A program made the translations under genes and the position numbers. Shown one piece after another: positions 34,710 to 43,415 of a stretch of 64,000 nt of DNA; the stretch's first letter is position 1; the number at the start of each line of letters is the position of its first letter. The notes beneath the pieces are model-generated. The model worked only from the letters and a program-made list of their open reading frames with translations, was not told the origin of the DNA and made no database searches. This DNA is from JBCAWW01 sp039024315 (GTDB taxonomy: Bacteria > Bacteroidota > Bacteroidia > J057): NCBI GenBank assembly GCA_039024315.1, contig JBCCQN010000006.1, positions 50,182 through 114,181 of the forward strand, in the 5' to 3' direction.

Positions 34710-36350
34710 ATGACCCGATTACTTACATTATTTCTCTTAGCCGCATTTACCCCACTTTGGGCCCAGATTGAAGCCGAAAAAATTGAAGGCGCAGAGGCAC
34801 TCTTTGACCTATCGTTCGACGCAGGCGAAAGAGATAGCATGATTAGCAGCCTCGGCTATCAGCTCAACGATTTGCAAGCCATCCACCGCTACTCATTGGA
34901 CAATGCGGTACCACCAGCGATGAATTATAGTCCCATTCCGCGAGGCTTTGAGATGGAGGAGCAACAGTTCCCCATCATTTGGACCTTTCCTCAAGAAACC
35001 AAAATCCCGGCCAAGCGCGAAGCGCTGGCTTTTTACTCTGTGGCCCAATTGGCTTACTTATTACAGAGTCGTAAGATCACTTCTACTGAACTCACCAAAA
35101 TCTATCTTGACCGCTTAAAAAAATATGGCGACACCTTGCATTGTGTCGTGAGCATCACCGAAGAACTAGCCCTCAAACAAGCCGCTAAAGCGGATCGAGA
35201 AATCAAAGCAGGTTTGTGGCGCGGTCCTTTGCATGGTATCCCTTATGGGGTAAAAGACTTGCTTTCGGTACCTGGCTATAAAACTACTTGGGGCGCAGCG
35301 CCTTATAGCGAGCAAGACAGAGGAGAAGAAATAGCCACTGTGGTCAAGAAACTAGAAGCTGCTGGTGCAGTATTGGTAGCCAAGTTGAGTATGGGGGCCC
35401 TCGCGATGGGAGACGTTTGGTTTGAAGGCATGACCCGCAATCCTTGGGATATGGAGCAGGGTTCGAGTGGTTCTTCGGCGGGCTCTGCCTCCGCCACTGC
35501 AGCAGGTTTAGTGGCTTTTTCTATTGGTACTGAAACTTGGGGTTCGATTGTATCGCCCTCTACTCGTTGTAGCGTTACGGGTTTGCGCCCAACTTATGGC
35601 CGCGTAAGTCGAGCCGGCGCCATGGCTTTGAGTTGGAGTATGGACAAGATTGGCCCGATTTGTCGGAGCGCTCAAGATTGCGCCATGGTCTTTGATGTGA
35701 TCCGAGGCGAAGATGGCCTAGACTTGACTGTAAACAATGCTCCTTTTAACTATTATGGTGAAGTAGATTTAAGTCAGTTAAAAATTGGGTATTTCAAATC
35801 CTACTTCGACGCTGACTATCGCAATAAGGTGGCAGACTCTACTAGTTTAGCGGTTTTGAAAAGCTTAGGAGCGGAATTGATTCCCGTAGAGTTTGAAACC
35901 CAAATTCCGGTTAGTTCCCTTTCGGTAATCTTAACGGCTGAAGCCGCGGCTGCTTTCGATGAACTGACTCGTAGCAATCAGGACAGTTTACTGACTCGCC
36001 AAATCAAACAGGCATGGCCCAATATTTTCCGAGCGGCACGCTTCATTCCGGCAGCGGATTATATCAACGCCAACCGGATTCGCTCGCAATTATTGCAAGA
36101 ATTTGACGCCATGATGCAGGAATACGACTTGATCGTCACGCCTAGTTTTGGAGGTAATCAATTGCTGGCGACCAATCTCACCGGACATCCCTGTGTGGTA
36201 GTGCCTAATGGTTTGCAAACGGATGGTCCAGCTGCTAGCATCAGTTTCTTAGGCAATCTTTTTGATGAAGCGACCATCTTGGCCGTGGCCAAAAAATATC
36301 AGGAAGCAACGAAATTTGAGGAAGCGTATCCACAGATGTTTATGCCTTAG
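34710..36350 (+). CDS. Secreted amidase (amidase signature family)
   Basis: A 546-residue enzyme with a signal peptide (to about 19, TPLWAQ). The Lys-Ser-Ser triad of amidase-signature enzymes is present: Lys182 (YGVKDLLSVPG), cis-Ser252 (EQGSSGSSAGSA) and nucleophile Ser279 (GTETWGSIVSPST). The family hydrolyses carboxamides. Export to the periplasm excludes a role as the GatA subunit of the tRNA amidotransferase; the substrate is unknown. WGS replaces the commoner GGS at the nucleophile. It is monocistronic with a downstream hairpin terminator. Confidence 0.88.
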   Translation: MTRLLTLFLLAAFTPLWAQIEAEKIEGAEALFDLSFDAGERDSMISSLGYQLNDLQAIHRYSLDNAVPPAMNYSPIPRGFEMEEQQFPIIWTFPQETKIPAKREALAFYSVAQLAYLLQSRKITSTELTKIYLDRLKKYGDTLHCVVSITEELALKQAAKADREIKAGLWRGPLHGIPYGVKDLLSVPGYKTTWGAAPYSEQDRGEEIATVVKKLEAAGAVLVAKLSMGALAMGDVWFEGMTRNPWDMEQGSSGSSAGSASATAAGLVAFSIGTETWGSIVSPSTRCSVTGLRPTYGRVSRAGAMALSWSMDKIGPICRSAQDCAMVFDVIRGEDGLDLTVNNAPFNYYGEVDLSQLKIGYFKSYFDADYRNKVADSTSLAVLKSLGAELIPVEFETQIPVSSLSVILTAEAAAAFDELTRSNQDSLLTRQIKQAWPNIFRAARFIPAADYINANRIRSQLLQEFDAMMQEYDLIVTPSFGGNQLLATNLTGHPCVVVPNGLQTDGPAASISFLGNLFDEATILAVAKKYQEATKFEEAYPQMFMP

Positions 36351-36361
36351 TTTTGGGTTTA

Positions 36362-36377
36362 CTGCTTCGCAGAACGC
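36362..36377 (-). repeat. GCGTT-hairpin element (CTGC-GAA-GCAG)
   Basis: Minus strand GCGTT-CTGC-GAA-GCAG with flanks TTAA and TAA, between the amidase stop and its terminator. Confidence 0.8.
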
Positions 36378-36384
36378 TTAATCG

Positions 36385-36415
36385 GGTGCGGCATTCATGA
36401 CCGCACCTACTTTTT
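36385..36415 (+). terminator. Intrinsic terminator after the amidase gene
   Basis: GGTGCGG pairs with CCGCACC across a 9-nt loop and TACTTTTT follows. It abuts the stop of the convergent LytTR regulator. Confidence 0.75.
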
Positions 36416-37124
36416 ATCGTTCATTTATCCGCTTCCAAAAATCCTCCTGATACTTGGGACCAATTGGGATGTGTTTTTCCTTGATGATGATGCGATTGCG
36501 CTCGATGCTTTCGATTTTGGAGAGCGCTACTGCGTAGGAACGATGAACTCGGACAAATTCTTGATTTGGCAAGCGCTCAAGAAAGCTCTTAATGCCACTC
36601 AAACTGAGGATTTTCTCTGATGGAGTATGGATTGCGATATAATCTCCTAGCCCTTCTAAATAGCATATCTCACTAAAATCAAGACGGATTGTCTTGTATC
36701 CAGACTTAACAAAGACATAGTCTTTTGCAGCGCTAAGGCTATTCGGTGCACTCAGATTTTGGCTTTTTTGCGCTAAACGCTCGCTTGCTTTTTGCATGGC
36801 TTGAAGGAAGCGTTCCAATGAAATTGGCTTTAATAAATAATCATACGCATCGAGCTCAAAGCCATCCAAAGCATAGTTTTCATAAGCCGTCGTAAAGATC
36901 ACTGGATATTTATTGCCGATTACCTTAGCAAATTGAATCCCCGTCAAAGTCGGCATTTGAATGTCCAAAAGGATGAGATCCACGCTTTGCTCCTCCAAAA
37001 AGCGCAGCGCTTTGATAGGATCCGTAAAGCTAGCTGCTAATTCCCAGCCCGGGCATTGCTCAACATAATCTGTCAATAGAGAAAGAGCCAGCGGCTCATC
37101 CTCAATGATCAAGCATTGTCTCAT
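36414..37124 (-). CDS. LytTR-family response regulator
   Basis: About 236 residues. The ATG at 37124 (MRQCLIIEDEP) is preferred because the longer frame starts with TTG. The receiver domain (1-115) has its acidic pocket (EDE), phospho-Asp at about 54 (LILLDIQMP) and Lys (LLKPIS). The LytTR DNA-binding domain (about 135-236) shows the usual KSGYKTIRLDFSEICYLEGLGDY and VRVHRSYAV segments. It overlaps the kinase gene upstream by 23 bp, so the two are translated from one mRNA as a cognate pair. Targets may include the divergent barrel gene at 38338, which is inference. Confidence 0.92.
   Translation of the reverse strand: MRQCLIIEDEPLALSLLTDYVEQCPGWELAASFTDPIKALRFLEEQSVDLILLDIQMPTLTGIQFAKVIGNKYPVIFTTAYENYALDGFELDAYDYLLKPISLERFLQAMQKASERLAQKSQNLSAPNSLSAAKDYVFVKSGYKTIRLDFSEICYLEGLGDYIAIHTPSEKILSLSGIKSFLERLPNQEFVRVHRSYAVALSKIESIERNRIIIKEKHIPIGPKYQEDFWKRINER
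36810..36827 (+). repeat. GCGTT-hairpin element, 5-bp arms CCAAT
   Basis: GCGTT-CCAAT-GAA-ATTGG inside the LytTR gene (PISLERF). The longest arms seen, all paired. Confidence 0.5.
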
Positions 37125-38151
37125 GGGTCTTTGGTATGACAAGGGTTACACTAAAAATCTCATTATCCGCCTCAATCTTTAATTGATGCTTAGGACCATA
37201 GATCAATTCCAAACGTCTCTTTACATTTTGCAGCCCAATGCCGCCATGCGCGTCTTTTTCATGCTGCCCGATATGATTTTGGATGTGGATAAGTAGGTCC
37301 TCATCCCTATTTGCTATCTCAATCGTGATGGGATGCTCCTGTAAATTGGCGTGCTTAAAAGCATTTTCCACAAAGGGTATCAGCACAAAGGGAGGTACGA
37401 GATTGAGGTCTAATCGCTCATCGTAAGAGAGTTTCAACTCTATCGGATAAGGATAGCGAATTTCTTGCAGGGCGATAAAATCATTGACGTATTCCCACTC
37501 TTTTTGCAAGGGCACCCATTCCTGAGCTTCATAAAGCGTATAACGCAGCAAACCACTCAATTTCTCCATTGCCTTTAGGGCCTGATCAGATTTTTGGTAG
37601 ACCAAGGTGTAGATGTTGTTGAGAATGTTGAATAGAAAGTGGGGATTAATCTGCGAACGCAGGAGAGCAAGCTCGGTCTTTTGATGCTCTATTTGTAGCG
37701 CACTCTGGCGGGACTCAGTGTATTTGGAGTATTGGACGAGGAAGTAAACGATCCCTAGAGTAGTGAAAATAATAGCGTAAAAGGTGTTGTCTAGCACATA
37801 CAAGCGCCAAGGGATCCCTTCTCGATAATTGCCAAAGCCAAAGATTGCCTTCATCAATATCTCCTGTAAGAAAAAGCGAAACCCCATGGCGAGCGGAGCC
37901 ATAAAGAGGATACTGATAGTAGCTATGAAATACTTTTTGCGAGGATAAAAAGCATATAAAATTAGATAAGCGCCTGAGCTATAGGCAAAAAAAGCAATGT
38001 ATGAAGTCAGGACTTGAACGATAGACTCAAAAGAGAAAACCCAATCAAATAAGCCGCTAAGGTCAAATTGACTAATCAGCTCATTGCGATTGTTAAATAA
38101 AGCCTCCACCAATAAAAACCACAGGAAGAGGCTACCGATCTTTCGTTTCAT
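37102..38151 (-). CDS. LytS-type sensor histidine kinase
   Basis: A 349-residue membrane kinase of the His_kinase (LytS/YpdA) family. About four hydrophobic segments fill residues 1-140, with no separate extracellular sensor domain. The phospho-acceptor is His171 in SQINPHFLFNILNN; the ATPase domain has PPFVLIPFVENAFKHA and GIGLQNVKRRLELIYG. It phosphorylates the LytTR regulator encoded immediately downstream. The signal is unknown; the short loops suggest sensing within or at the membrane. Confidence 0.92.
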   Translation of the reverse strand: MKRKIGSLFLWFLLVEALFNNRNELISQFDLSGLFDWVFSFESIVQVLTSYIAFFAYSSGAYLILYAFYPRKKYFIATISILFMAPLAMGFRFFLQEILMKAIFGFGNYREGIPWRLYVLDNTFYAIIFTTLGIVYFLVQYSKYTESRQSALQIEHQKTELALLRSQINPHFLFNILNNIYTLVYQKSDQALKAMEKLSGLLRYTLYEAQEWVPLQKEWEYVNDFIALQEIRYPYPIELKLSYDERLDLNLVPPFVLIPFVENAFKHANLQEHPITIEIANRDEDLLIHIQNHIGQHEKDAHGGIGLQNVKRRLELIYGPKHQLKIEADNEIFSVTLVIPKTHETMLDH

Positions 38152-38231
38152 GTCGGAAACTTAAGAAAAATCCATGCTTCATAGACCTAAAATCGGTGGA
38201 GCTGGATTTTGAATCCATTAAAGGGACTAAT

Positions 38232-38246
38232 CGTTCGGCGAAGCCG
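38232..38246 (+). repeat. GCGTT-hairpin element, arm variant CGGC
   Basis: CGTT-CGGC-GAA-GCCG, flanked by TAAT and TAAA, in the 186-bp gap before the barrel gene. It sits inside a wider inverted pair ACTAATC/GATTAGT. Confidence 0.75.
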
Positions 38247-38337
38247 TAAACCTGCTTCACAGATTAGTTTTAGGCCTTGACCGAAGATAATTGAAGTAGG
38301 GGATCTTAACGGACATATTGGAGCAAATCCAATTCCT

Positions 38338-40452
38338 ATGAGAACATTATTTGCACTACTATTACTCCTGCCCCCATCGCTTTTCGCTCAAACAGTGGCT
38401 GATTCGACAGTAGAAAAACCCGCCCTTGAGACCGTGCAGATCAGCGCTAGTCGCGAACGTATCCATCAAGAAAGCGATCGTGTTGTCATGCAAATAGAAG
38501 GGAGCGATGCGCTAGGCAATACTGCCAGCGAAATCCTCGAGCAAGCACCAGGCGTACGCATTAGTGAGCAATCAATCGAGATGGACGGACAGAGTGTAGC
38601 CATCTGGGTCAATGGCCGCCCTACCCGCCTCAACAAACGGCAGGTCATGCATATGCTACAATCTCAATCTGCTCGGAGCATCGAAAAGATTGAGCTCATT
38701 CCAGATGCAGGGGCTTTGGTAGCGGCTGATGCAAGCGGTAAAATCATCAATATCCAGACCCGTAGGCTTTATGCTAGAGAGTACTATCTAGATCTCAGCA
38801 ATCGAACGGTTCAGCGCTCTACTATCCCAGCCACTCAAAATAGCCTCGATTATTATCAGCAGCTCAACCGTTGGAATATCAATCTGAGCCTCTTCCATTA
38901 TTTAGATACGCGCCAGGAAGTTTCAGATATCCAACGGCGATTTGATGAAGGCCTTAATCTAGAGGAAAACAGTCATCATCGCTATCAATATCGCGGTCCA
39001 GAGGCACAGCTAGCTCTTGAATTTCAACCTAGCGAAGGCGCTACTTGGGGAGCCTTGTACAGTCATACTATTGACCAAACGAGTGGTTCTTTGGTAGGGG
39101 AAACCGATTTTTGGTTAGCCGGCAAACTAGATTCAAGTATCACCTTAGAGGGATTAGAGCGGGCGAAAGAGCAATCTCAGAGTTTTAATCTTTTTTATGA
39201 CCAGAGCCTTGATAGTCTAGGTAGTTACCTCCGCTTCAATTTTGATGCAGACCAGAAAATCAGTCAGGAAGCAGATGAGCAGTCTATTTTTTTCCCGCTG
39301 CGCGGAACGGAAAGTTTTTTCAGAGAACAGGATTTAGAGGCCAAGGGTCAGATATTGGGGGGCAATTTGGCTTACCAAAAAGTATGGCCCAAAGCGAGCC
39401 TACAAAGTGGTATCCAATATACTCAGACTCAGGTCAAGCAATCTTTTTTTCAAGCCTTTCCGGATTTAGTCAGCACCAATACGCTGCTATATGACGAACA
39501 AATAGCTGCTACTTGGCTAAGTTTCAAAACGACTCATTGGGGTTGGAATTGGAAGCTGGGTCTTAGAGCAGAACAAACCTTTTACCAAGGCAATACGCTC
39601 AATGACACGCCGATAGACAGCAGTTATTTGAATCTTTTTCCCAATATTCAGACTTCACGCAAGATTGATAAAGACCATTATGTGAGTATGAGTCTCAGGA
39701 GAGGGATTCGTCGGCCAAGCTTTCATCAACTACTACCCTCTCAGCGCTATGTAAGTCCATTTTATTATTATCAAGGTAATCCGGCTCTCCTTGCTTACTT
39801 TCCTTATCAAGCGGAACTCCGCTACCGATATAAAGGTCGCTTTTCAGCTCGTCTCAGATATTCAGCGGCCAATCATAGGATATTAGAGTTTAGTCAGACC
39901 TTACCCAATAGTTTGTTGACCGAAGGTCTGATCGCGAATAATGGTCAAGCACAAGTTCTTAGTGCGAGTGTTGGCTATAGTGGGCCCCTGACCAATTGGT
40001 GGCGACTTAATAGCAGTTTTGCCTTTGTGGCGGGTAAACAAAGCTTTGATTTTCAGCAGTCAGTGGAGGAGATTAGTTATCAAGCGTGGACGCTCTACCT
40101 GGCCAATCAAATTCAACTGCCGGCTGACTTTGGTTTAAGATTTAGTTTCTATGGTTCTTCCTCCGTTTACTATCAGCTAGATCAGACACTTCCTTATGGC
40201 TATCTCGACTTTAGTCTGTCTCGAGATTTTTTTGATGATAAACTACAGCTCAGTTTTAGTGGTCGTGATGTCTTTAAAATGGGGGTAACCCGTCAACAAA
40301 GTCAATATGGTAATGTGGATTATTTCACCCGCCATGATTGGGATAGCCGGCAATGGATCTTCAATATCTCCTACCAATTTGGCAGTGATGATGCAGAGAG
40401 TCGACATGGAGGCCGCAGGACGGCCAATGCAGGAGTACGATCTCGTCTATAA
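38338..40452 (+). CDS. Outer-membrane beta-barrel protein (TonB-receptor-like, OMP_b-brl_3 type)
   Basis: A 704-residue protein with a signal peptide (to about 18) and a plug-like domain (about 30-140: LETVQISASRERIHQ, ASEILEQAPGVRI, VAIWVNGRPTRLNKRQV, IEKIELIPDAGA, GKIINIQTRR). A barrel region of alternating aromatic strands follows, ending in WIFNISYQFGSDD. This is the family of TonB-receptor relatives often regulated with LytTR systems in Bacteroidota. The plug is of the shortened kind, and a short Arg-rich tail follows the last strand. The ligand is unknown. It is divergent from the histidine kinase gene. Confidence 0.87.
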   Translation: MRTLFALLLLLPPSLFAQTVADSTVEKPALETVQISASRERIHQESDRVVMQIEGSDALGNTASEILEQAPGVRISEQSIEMDGQSVAIWVNGRPTRLNKRQVMHMLQSQSARSIEKIELIPDAGALVAADASGKIINIQTRRLYAREYYLDLSNRTVQRSTIPATQNSLDYYQQLNRWNINLSLFHYLDTRQEVSDIQRRFDEGLNLEENSHHRYQYRGPEAQLALEFQPSEGATWGALYSHTIDQTSGSLVGETDFWLAGKLDSSITLEGLERAKEQSQSFNLFYDQSLDSLGSYLRFNFDADQKISQEADEQSIFFPLRGTESFFREQDLEAKGQILGGNLAYQKVWPKASLQSGIQYTQTQVKQSFFQAFPDLVSTNTLLYDEQIAATWLSFKTTHWGWNWKLGLRAEQTFYQGNTLNDTPIDSSYLNLFPNIQTSRKIDKDHYVSMSLRRGIRRPSFHQLLPSQRYVSPFYYYQGNPALLAYFPYQAELRYRYKGRFSARLRYSAANHRILEFSQTLPNSLLTEGLIANNGQAQVLSASVGYSGPLTNWWRLNSSFAFVAGKQSFDFQQSVEEISYQAWTLYLANQIQLPADFGLRFSFYGSSSVYYQLDQTLPYGYLDFSLSRDFFDDKLQLSFSGRDVFKMGVTRQQSQYGNVDYFTRHDWDSRQWIFNISYQFGSDDAESRHGGRRTANAGVRSRL
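39295..39309 (-). repeat. GCGTT-hairpin element (CCGC-GCA-GCGG)
   Basis: Minus strand CGTT-CCGC-GCA-GCGG inside the barrel gene, coding FPLRGTE on the plus strand, probably in a loop. Confidence 0.75.
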
Positions 40453-40547
40453 ATCTTCGATTCTGGTCGATTTTAGGATTTTTTACCCAAAATAATCCTT
40501 AGATTGTAGCTCCAAATAAAATTGGGGAGAAGGCAGAGAAATTGACC

Positions 40548-41564
40548 ATGAAATCGGGACGTTATCTTACAGTTTGGGTATTGTCATTGTTTGCTTGGGG
40601 CTGGCCAATCAGTGGGCCAAGTCCTCAGCCAGTGGACCCTGAACTACAGATAGAAGAATTTCAGGTTCAGCTAGCGGCCAATTGCTATCAAGTCATCCAA
40701 GACAGTAGCCTATACACCCAAGGATGGGATAAACTGGTACAACCCAGATTTTGGCGGGAAGCGATGAAACTACCGCCTGATACAGTAATCGTCAACGTAG
40801 CTAAAACTCGGCAAATCGTTGAGCGGCTCAATCTTTATGAGTACCGCGCCCGTGGCGAACGCAAGCAAAAAGCCTATGAGGACAGCTTACGAACGGTTTA
40901 TGGCTTAGGCAAAAAAGACGAAATTTTCTTTACTACAGGTCGTAATCATTTTTATCGCTTTCAAGAAATGCTAGGGCCAATTGACAAGGCGATTCCTGTC
41001 TTTATCAAAGAGCAAACAGATCCTTGGTATGCCCAGGCGATCCTACTTATCGAAAGTCCTGGCAGACTACAGTACAGTACTGACGGTGCTTATGGCGCCT
41101 TCCAATTGATGAAAGGCGTGGCTCAAGATATGGGCCTTACCGTGAATGAGCGAGTGGACGAAAGAGAAGATTTTGAAAAATCTGCTGCCGCTGCCGCCCG
41201 TTTACTCAGAACTACCTGCATCCCCAAGGCACGAAAACTTTGCGATGACTGGAAGCTAAGCTATAAAGAAACAGACCTTTGGTTCCGCCTCCTTACCATG
41301 CATATTTATCATGCCGGCATCGGTAATGTCAAGCGAGTAGTAAAACGTATCAAGCCCAAAGAAGGCGGTCAGGCACTAATAACCAAATTATGGCAAACCA
41401 AGGGCAGACGTTTTGGCAACGCCTCCCAAAACTATTCCCAAATTATCTTGGCTTGCTTTATGGAGTTGGACGCTTTGTTGCAGACAGAAGGTATTATCTG
41501 TCCTGATTTAGAAGCAAAGCCCGCAGATCCGGATACGAGTCCTGTACCCTTAGATGCAGTATAA
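40548..41564 (+). CDS. Lytic transglycosylase-like protein, copy B
   Basis: About 338 residues, started at the ATG at 40548 (MKSGRYLTV); the longer frame opens with TTG. A signal peptide is followed by an N-terminal domain related to copy A (WDKLVQPRFWREAMKLPPD; YGLGKKDEIFFTTGRNHFYRF) and an SLT-like region: LLIESPG with the candidate catalytic Glu, TDGAYGAFQLMK, the shared VNERVDEREDFEKSA block and LWFRLLTMHIYHAGIGNV. Near-identical order to copy A at 33482-34441 shows they are paralogues. Its neighbour is the CHAT-pseudokinase gene 174 bp downstream on the same strand. Confidence 0.8.
   Translation: MKSGRYLTVWVLSLFAWGWPISGPSPQPVDPELQIEEFQVQLAANCYQVIQDSSLYTQGWDKLVQPRFWREAMKLPPDTVIVNVAKTRQIVERLNLYEYRARGERKQKAYEDSLRTVYGLGKKDEIFFTTGRNHFYRFQEMLGPIDKAIPVFIKEQTDPWYAQAILLIESPGRLQYSTDGAYGAFQLMKGVAQDMGLTVNERVDEREDFEKSAAAAARLLRTTCIPKARKLCDDWKLSYKETDLWFRLLTMHIYHAGIGNVKRVVKRIKPKEGGQALITKLWQTKGRRFGNASQNYSQIILACFMELDALLQTEGIICPDLEAKPADPDTSPVPLDAV
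40847..40862 (-). repeat. GCGTT-hairpin element, arm variant CGCC
   Basis: Minus strand GCGTT-CGCC-ACG-GGCG inside transglycosylase copy B (RARGERK). Fully paired. Confidence 0.45.
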
Positions 41565-41738
41565 AGCCTTTAGGAGTAGTCTTTTGTCATTTAAATCCAT
41601 TTCACATTATTGGATGATTGGCAATCATTAATATTTTGCTATTCAAAGCAAGTTTTTGGGGGTTTGCCGCTTTCTGCCTTTCTTTAGTGTCTTTATTGCT
41701 GCACAAACGTCATTTAAGCCGATCCCTATTCCTAGTTT

Positions 41739-43415
41739 ATGCCATTGATCAAACCTCTGACGCCTGTTGTTTTTCTCGCTTATGCCAACGAAAGAACCCA
41801 AGATGGATTTTTACGACAATTGACGCGTGAGCTCAAAGAGGTGATGCTGGCCTTGGAGTCTGCGGTCCAGAAGGATCGTACCTACCTAAAGATCGTCCCC
41901 GCAGCGACTCAGGACGAGATCGCGGAGGTATTTCAGGACGAATGGTACGAAAATCGAGTGGAGGTCTTTCATTACGGAGGGCATGCAGACGAAGATGAGC
42001 TTTGGCTTGAAGATCAGGACGGCGGAAATAAATCTTTTTTCTCATTAGGTCTTGCGCGCTTTTTGGGTAGTCAGCAAGGGATAAAACTCGTATTTCTCAA
42101 TGCCTGTGCGACCAAGGAACATGCGCAACTATTGATGGATGCAGGCATACCCGCGGTGATCGCGACTTCACGTAAAATTGGCGATAACCGAGCGCGAAGA
42201 TTTGCCAAGTACTTTTATCAGGGTATAGCAGCGGGTTCCAGCATAGACGAAGCGTTCGGCGAAGCCGAGGGCCTCATCCTGGGAGAAGAAGGACCTGATG
42301 TCTTTTCCAAAAGCAGTACTCGTAGCCTTTTTTGGGACGATGTGGATGCAGACGCAAAGTTTGACTTTCCTTGGCGCCTTTTTATCAAGGAAGGTGCAGA
42401 ATTGATGATTGCTGAGTGGCGCCTGTTCTATGAAAAAAAGCCAGATGAGCAAAAAGGCCAAGTTGAAGCGGAAGCCTTTGTAGGACAGACGCTCAATAAT
42501 ACTTACGAGATCCTTGAGCTACTCGGTGAGGGGAGTCTTGGTGCAGTCTATAAAGCACGTCATATAGCCCTCAATGAGGAACGAGCGATCAAGATTACCC
42601 ACAGAGTCCTATCGGGTTATGATCAATTAGAAAATATCATCTTGGCCGGAGTGAAGGGCCTAGGCGCCATCCAACATCCCAACGTGGTGCGATTTTATGA
42701 TGCTGGGGAGGTAAATCTCTTCGGAGAAAAAAGACTCTTCATGGTGATGGAATTGGTTAAGGGTACGCGCCTAGATAAAATTGATTTTACCACCATCTTA
42801 TACAAGAAGTCTCAACTCAAAGCCTTCCTTGAATTGACCTTGGAACTTTGTAGTGGTTTTGTTGCTGCACACAACACTCGCTATGAAGATTCGAATGGGG
42901 TAGCTAGAGAAGGGATCGTACATGGCAACGTCAGGCCACGTAAGATTTTGTTTACCGACGATGGAACCCCCAAAATAATTGACTTTCTTTTTGCAGATCT
43001 TACACGAAACCCCAATATCAAACTAGATATACCAGAAAGTGTCAGAAATAAAAAACGCTCTGACCGTCCTGAAGACTACTTCCCTCCAGAGGTAGTATCC
43101 GGTAGGAGAGGCGTCTATAAACTCTCGGATATTTACGGTATGGGAGCAGTATTTTTTGAAGTAGTAAGTGGCCAGAAACTAGGGAACTTTCAGTTTGAAA
43201 AAGAGGAGGATCTGCATGCTGTGATTCGCAGAGCAGTATCTTTTTTCCCCAAGAGCTTGAGTCAGGTAATGTACAAAGCAACACGACCTAATCCTCAGGA
43301 TCGTTATCATACTGTCGACCAAATGCAACAAGACATTTTGGAGGTCTCTTCATTTAGTCAAAAACTTTGGTACAATTTCTTCCAAAAGATCTGGTACCGA
43401 ATCCGGCGCAAATAA
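41739..43415 (+). CDS. CHAT caspase-like protease fused to a kinase-fold (probable pseudokinase) domain
   Basis: A 558-residue cytoplasmic protein. Residues 1-215 are a CHAT domain: strand VVFLAYANE, VFHYGGHADE with catalytic His82, LVFLNACATKE with catalytic Cys123, and VIATSRKIGDNRARRFAKYFYQGIAAG, the usual C-terminal helix; this is a caspase-like cysteine protease. Residues about 254-535 are a Ser/Thr kinase fold: Gly loop LGEGSLGAVY (262-271), Lys285 (AIKI), SDIYGMGAVFFEV (subdomain IX) and NPQDRYHT (XI). The HRD loop reads HGNVRPRKIL (395-404), so the catalytic Asp is Asn397 and the metal-binding Asn is Lys402; DFG is DFL (Asp415 kept). The kinase is therefore probably inactive and may bind ATP or a partner to control the protease. 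A basic, aromatic C-terminal tail (LWYNFFQKIWYRIRRK) could touch membrane. No target gene is obvious. Confidence 0.85.
   Translation: MPLIKPLTPVVFLAYANERTQDGFLRQLTRELKEVMLALESAVQKDRTYLKIVPAATQDEIAEVFQDEWYENRVEVFHYGGHADEDELWLEDQDGGNKSFFSLGLARFLGSQQGIKLVFLNACATKEHAQLLMDAGIPAVIATSRKIGDNRARRFAKYFYQGIAAGSSIDEAFGEAEGLILGEEGPDVFSKSSTRSLFWDDVDADAKFDFPWRLFIKEGAELMIAEWRLFYEKKPDEQKGQVEAEAFVGQTLNNTYEILELLGEGSLGAVYKARHIALNEERAIKITHRVLSGYDQLENIILAGVKGLGAIQHPNVVRFYDAGEVNLFGEKRLFMVMELVKGTRLDKIDFTTILYKKSQLKAFLELTLELCSGFVAAHNTRYEDSNGVAREGIVHGNVRPRKILFTDDGTPKIIDFLFADLTRNPNIKLDIPESVRNKKRSDRPEDYFPPEVVSGRRGVYKLSDIYGMGAVFFEVVSGQKLGNFQFEKEEDLHAVIRRAVSFFPKSLSQVMYKATRPNPQDRYHTVDQMQQDILEVSSFSQKLWYNFFQKIWYRIRRK
42252..42267 (+). 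repeat. GCGTT-hairpin element (CGGC-GAA-GCCG)
   Basis: GCGTT-CGGC-GAA-GCCG inside the CHAT domain, coding EAFGEAE. Fully paired; same arms as the intergenic copy at 38232. Confidence 0.7.

Noticed and set aside
41618..41830. Hydrophobic 70-codon ORF just before the CHAT gene
   Set aside because: It starts with TTG, overlaps the true CHAT start in another frame, and has no family resemblance outside the hydrophobic stretch.
41739..43415. Calling the kinase domain an active Ser/Thr kinase
   Set aside because: Loss of the HRD Asp and the following Asn makes phosphotransfer unlikely, although a few kinases work with such changes.
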